Below are positions 5,980-8,847 of a stretch of 8,847 nucleotides of DNA, one piece after another. This stretch comes from Lachnospiraceae bacterium UBA3386 (GTDB lineage: Bacteria; Bacillota; Clostridia; Lachnospirales; Lachnospiraceae). The notes under the pieces are model-generated. The model was not told the DNA's origin, made no database searches, and saw only the letters and a program-made list of their open reading frames with translations. The stretch spans positions 1-8,847 of the forward strand of contig DEPS01000188.1 in the NCBI GenBank assembly GCA_002358875.1, read 5' to 3'. Numbering within the stretch: the stretch's first letter is position 1; each line of letters starts with the position of its first letter. Position numbers and translations under genes: made by a program.

Positions 5980-6968
5980 GTGTCTTCGCCCCGCATTTTT
6001 GCCAGTTTCTTTTTTACCATTTTCTCAAATACTGCGCTTTCTTTTCTCCAGGACAGATACGCCGCATCTTCCCGATGATCTTTTAGAGAAAAATTTTCAG
6101 ATAGATATTCTCCCAGAAATGATGTCACCTTCATTGCGCCGGCTAAATTCAGATGGTCTCCTTTATCGAAGCTGTCCGTCTCCCAATCGATTCCTGTTTT
6201 TTCAAGCTGCAGATTCATATCGACATATTTCAGCCCTTTCTCCTTTGCATATGCCAGAAGTGTATTATGCCTGGCATAATCATAGTTATGCGGGGAAGGC
6301 GTACTCAGAAGGATCAGCTCCGCACCGCAGTTTTTGCATTCATCTATTATATGATCCATGTATGACAGAACTGTGTCCGTCATGGTTTTCTTTTCTTCTG
6401 TCTCCGACATATAGTTTCCCTTTTTGTAGGGATCTACAACAGTCCGGAAAACAAAACCCTTGTATCTTTTCTGCTTATAGTTCTTTTCCATAATCAGTGA
6501 CTTCCATACGTCGTGTCCGCGAAAGAGAGGGATATAGTGATTCAATAAAGTCATCAAAGAATCATTCAGCTCTTTTCCGCCCTTTTTCCTTCGAAACATG
6601 ACGTTTGTTTCCAGGATCACCAGCTTCGGGGACTGCTGCTTCAGAGCCATTTTCAGCGAATCCTCTGTCTCCTGAATTCTTTGTCCAGGCTGTCCGCATA
6701 TAAATGCGGTGTATCCATGTTCTTTCCACAATGACATGGGAGAGATGGATGTATAGCTCAGACTGTCCCCCAGCACAAGAATATCAATGCTGTCTTTCTG
6801 CTCCTGCAGAATACCATACAAATTCTTATTTCTTCCCGGAACCAAACTTTCATCGCTCATCAGCCTGTTCTCTGTCACTGCAGATAAGAGGACAAACAGA
6901 ATCATCATGATCGTCAAAAATGCTGTTACTCTGCCTGCCCTTCCCAATACTTTCTTAAAATCCCGCAT
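5976..6968 (-). CDS. DltD-like membrane-anchored SGNH-fold protein
   Basis: The 330-residue protein has one N-terminal membrane helix (about 13-31, preceded by Lys/Arg) that places the rest outside the cell. It shows the SGNH hydrolase blocks: GDSLS with candidate nucleophile S69, a block II glycine in GQPGQR (93-97), N122 in ETN, and D271/H272 in GDHLNLAG. This full triad suggests real acyl-transfer or hydrolase activity. Its pairing with an MBOAT gene mirrors DltB-DltD and AlgI-AlgJ/X systems, in which the SGNH partner handles the acyl group outside the membrane. It overlaps the MBOAT gene by 14 bases and the regulator gene by 4. The start is ATG at 6968 with a weak GGAT site, so coupling is likely. 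The accepting polymer is unknown. Confidence 0.85.
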   Translation of the reverse strand: MRDFKKVLGRAGRVTAFLTIMMILFVLLSAVTENRLMSDESLVPGRNKNLYGILQEQKDSIDILVLGDSLSYTSISPMSLWKEHGYTAFICGQPGQRIQETEDSLKMALKQQSPKLVILETNVMFRRKKGGKELNDSLMTLLNHYIPLFRGHDVWKSLIMEKNYKQKRYKGFVFRTVVDPYKKGNYMSETEEKKTMTDTVLSYMDHIIDECKNCGAELILLSTPSPHNYDYARHNTLLAYAKEKGLKYVDMNLQLEKTGIDWETDSFDKGDHLNLAGAMKVTSFLGEYLSENFSLKDHREDAAYLSWRKESAVFEKMVKKKLAKMRGEDT

Positions 6969-8526
6969 AAATCATATCCACTGCCTGGTATCCGACTCCA
7001 TAAGCGCCAAAGATAATTACGGAAAACAATAAACAATAATAAAGCGCCCAGCGGAGCGGCAGACACAGGTTCTTCAATCCCTGATTGCCAAATACCTGTT
7101 TTTCCTTTGCCAGATCTACAATAAATACAATGGCCGTCCCGACGACAACTGCCGTAATATCCGCCTGATCCAGACCGAGTTTCAGCAGCGCACCGCCCGC
7201 AAACTGCCCCGGAGACGCACCCTGAAACATACTGAGGAACATCTGCATACCTATCTTAAGACTATCTGCCCGAAAGAACAGTTCTCCTGTAAATACAATG
7301 ACCCAAGTCTTCAAGATGCAGAGAATCCGAAAGAAAAATGCATCCTTATTTACATGTATTGTTTTGAGAATCCACCTGGTAAGCGGTTCCGCAGCGGCTT
7401 CCGCCAAAAGGATCACATAATAATACATGCCGAAAAAAATATAACTCCATCTCGCGCCGTGCCACAATCCGTTACACAGCCAGACAGGAAAAAGCGCCAC
7501 AGCAAGCACCCGCAGCTTTGAAAAATATCTTCCGTTTTTTCCCTTTGAAGAGCGGCTGAGTTTTTTTACAAAAGCAGAAGTCGAGACCGGATAAAAAATA
7601 TAGGTCCTCAGCCAGACTCCCAATGATATATGCCAGCGCCGCCAGAAATCAGACGCATCCAGTGCAAAAAAGGGCTGTCTGAAATTTTCAGGCAGGCGGA
7701 CACCAAAAATTCTCCCGCTCCCTATCACAATATCTATGCAGCCCGAAAATTCCATGTACAGCTGTATCGTATAGGCAATAGCCGCTGCCAGGATCATCAG
7801 GCCATGATACTTCTCGTGATGGCCAAAAATCATATTGACCATCACATCGAGCCTGTCTGCAATGATCAGCTTCTTGAAAAGGCCCCACAAGATCCGGGTG
7901 AGTCCTTCAGTTAACTGCTCGCTTCTTACAGGTCTCCCTTTCCACAGATCATCTGAAATCTGCGTATAGGAACAGACAGGTCCTTCCATAATAATAGGGA
8001 AAAAGCCTAAAAACAGGGCCGTTTTGCCTGGATGTATGCAGACCTCCGCTTTTTTCCAATATACGTCGACCATATATCCGATCGCCTGAAGTGTGTAAAA
8101 GGATATTCCCAGGGGCAGCAACAGTGATTTTTGCGGCAGGTGGGGGAAAGCATGTACTTTGTCAGACACAGCATTCCAGTTTTCCACAAAAAAATTGTAG
8201 TATTTCAGATAGGCCAATACGCCTGTCAAAACGATAATGCCAAAAAGCAGAATACGCTTTTCTGTCTTTCGCGCTCTTAATTCTTGCTCCGACCTCTTCC
8301 CGGCCTGCTCTCCCTCTGCGCGGATCCACATCATACACACGCATATATAATGGGTAAACAGTGTGCTCCCGATCAGATAGATCAGCAATCTACCGCTGAC
8401 CGACCAGAAAAACATACAGCTGGCACCGAGCAGTACCATCCACCTCGCCCTTTGGGGCGCGATCTGATAAAAAAGGATCACTGACGGCAGAAAAATAAAT
8501 AAATAAGCGGCATTGTGATAGGCCAA
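6955..8526 (-). CDS. MBOAT family O-acyltransferase (DltB/AlgI-like)
   Basis: The 523-residue protein has many membrane segments. It carries the MBOAT core: YMEFSGCIDIVIGSGRIFG (258-275), the conserved NFRQPF...DFWRRWHISL with H299, and NGLWHGARW with the invariant His H356. The family passes an activated acyl group across the membrane through a central funnel. A carrier protein gene immediately upstream suggests the donor is a carrier-bound thioester, as in DltB, rather than acetyl-CoA. Translation begins at TTG, one base after the carrier stop, with AGGGAG 7 bases before it; no ATG fits. Its end overlaps the SGNH gene. The natural acyl group (D-alanine or another) is not visible from the sequence. 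Confidence 0.93.
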   Translation of the reverse strand: MAYHNAAYLFIFLPSVILFYQIAPQRARWMVLLGASCMFFWSVSGRLLIYLIGSTLFTHYICVCMMWIRAEGEQAGKRSEQELRARKTEKRILLFGIIVLTGVLAYLKYYNFFVENWNAVSDKVHAFPHLPQKSLLLPLGISFYTLQAIGYMVDVYWKKAEVCIHPGKTALFLGFFPIIMEGPVCSYTQISDDLWKGRPVRSEQLTEGLTRILWGLFKKLIIADRLDVMVNMIFGHHEKYHGLMILAAAIAYTIQLYMEFSGCIDIVIGSGRIFGVRLPENFRQPFFALDASDFWRRWHISLGVWLRTYIFYPVSTSAFVKKLSRSSKGKNGRYFSKLRVLAVALFPVWLCNGLWHGARWSYIFFGMYYYVILLAEAAAEPLTRWILKTIHVNKDAFFFRILCILKTWVIVFTGELFFRADSLKIGMQMFLSMFQGASPGQFAGGALLKLGLDQADITAVVVGTAIVFIVDLAKEKQVFGNQGLKNLCLPLRWALYYCLLFSVIIFGAYGVGYQAVDMIYAGF

Positions 8527-8527
8527 T

Positions 8528-8773
8528 TCAATTCTCCCTTAATCTATAGTTTTCCCTTATCCGGCAAATCATGTCCCACATGGCCTCTACAGAATTGAAG
8601 TTTTCAGGCCTGATCTCTTCCGCGCGAATACTGATCCCGAATGCCTCTTCCAGATCGGCAATGATGGAAATCAACATGATGGAATCCAAAATGCGGTCAT
8701 CAATGAGCTTCTTCTCTTCTTCCCATGCTATTTCATCATCAATATTCTGTAAAACCTGTATGAGTGTTTCCAT
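8528..8773 (-). CDS. DltC-like acyl/aminoacyl carrier protein
   Basis: The 81-residue acidic protein has a carrier-protein fold: helix I (1-20), then the phosphopantetheine motif DDRILDSIMLI with attachment Ser S31, then helix II (ADLEEAFGI) and a short C-terminal helix. DSI replaces the common DSL, a mild change. It should carry an acyl or aminoacyl thioester made by the ligase encoded just upstream and hand it to the MBOAT protein encoded just downstream. The ATG at 8773 follows an AGAGAGG purine tract. A fatty-acid-type ACP is possible by sequence alone; the neighbours make a Dlt-type role far more likely. Confidence 0.87.
   Translation of the reverse strand: METLIQVLQNIDDEIAWEEEKKLIDDRILDSIMLISIIADLEEAFGISIRAEEIRPENFNSVEAMWDMICRIRENYRLREN
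8534..8539 (-). promoter_or_regulatory. Ribosome binding site that fixes the TTG start of the MBOAT gene
   Basis: Minus-strand AGGGAG lies within the last codons of the carrier gene, 7 bases before the TTG at 8526. It is good support for a non-ATG start. Confidence 0.75.
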
Positions 8774-8806
8774 TTCCAGCCTCTCTTTCCACAGTTATCA
8801 CTGTCT

Positions 8807-8847
8807 TTACAAAAACCTGTTGGTTTTCCCTGATCCTATTGGTTTTC
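8807..8847 (-). CDS. C-terminal end of an AMP-forming adenylation ligase (partial)
   Basis: Only the last 12 or so residues are in the window: KPIGSGKTNRFL, then TAA. The pattern P-x3-G-K-x-[ND]-R matches the A10 motif at the end of acyl/amino-acid adenylation enzymes such as DltA, where the Lys contacts the acyl-adenylate. It ends 33 bases before the carrier gene, as expected for the enzyme that charges it. A second frame open to the window edge (running into the carrier gene) has no recognisable motif. The call rests on a short match plus context. Confidence 0.55.
   Translation of the reverse strand, partial: KPIGSGKTNRFL

Noticed and set aside
8528..8773. Housekeeping fatty-acid acyl carrier protein
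   Set aside because: There are no fatty acid synthesis genes nearby; the direct neighbours are a ligase end, an MBOAT and an SGNH protein, which fits a Dlt-type carrier.

Overview
The window looks like chromosomal DNA from a Gram-positive, anaerobic clostridium, most likely of the Lachnospiraceae type. I infer this from purine-rich AAGGAG/GGAGG ribosome binding sites, a P1B-type ATPase, HMA and DUF6110 trio familiar from gut Clostridia, and a Dlt-like wall-polymer acylation operon. Every convincing gene is on the minus strand, so transcription runs from high to low coordinates.

Right-hand block (8847 to 3939). This is a compact operon. It starts with the last codons of an adenylation (AMP-forming) ligase, then a DltC-like carrier protein, a DltB/AlgI-like MBOAT acyltransferase, a DltD-like membrane-anchored SGNH protein, an OmpR-family response regulator and a sensor histidine kinase. 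From the carrier gene on, stops and starts overlap or are separated by one base, and two genes use TTG starts. The set reads as a machine that charges an acyl or aminoacyl group onto a carrier and moves it across the membrane to an envelope polymer. Its own two-component system sits at the 3' end of the same operon.

Middle block (3938 to 3555). This gene-free stretch holds a weak terminator after the kinase, a string of hairpins, an attenuator-like GC hairpin with a T run, and two palindromes with the same GTTAG-N6-CTAAC layout. One palindrome lies just upstream of the metal genes.

Left-hand block (3554 to 268). This is a heavy-metal module: a small HMA (MxCxxC) protein, a gene-free insert with three consecutive long hairpins, a DUF6110 protein, and a P1B-like metal ATPase that overlaps the DUF6110 stop by ATGA. 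The ATPase has SCALK where the usual membrane motif is CPC. Just after its last recognisable conserved residues its frame runs without a stop into the 3' third of an ABC exporter ATPase gene in another frame. The ATPase therefore carries an unrelated tail of about 60 residues, and the ABC gene is a headless remnant. This looks like a deletion or recombination scar (or an assembly join). A strong terminator hairpin lies beyond it at 194-232, and I recognise nothing in the outermost 190 bases.
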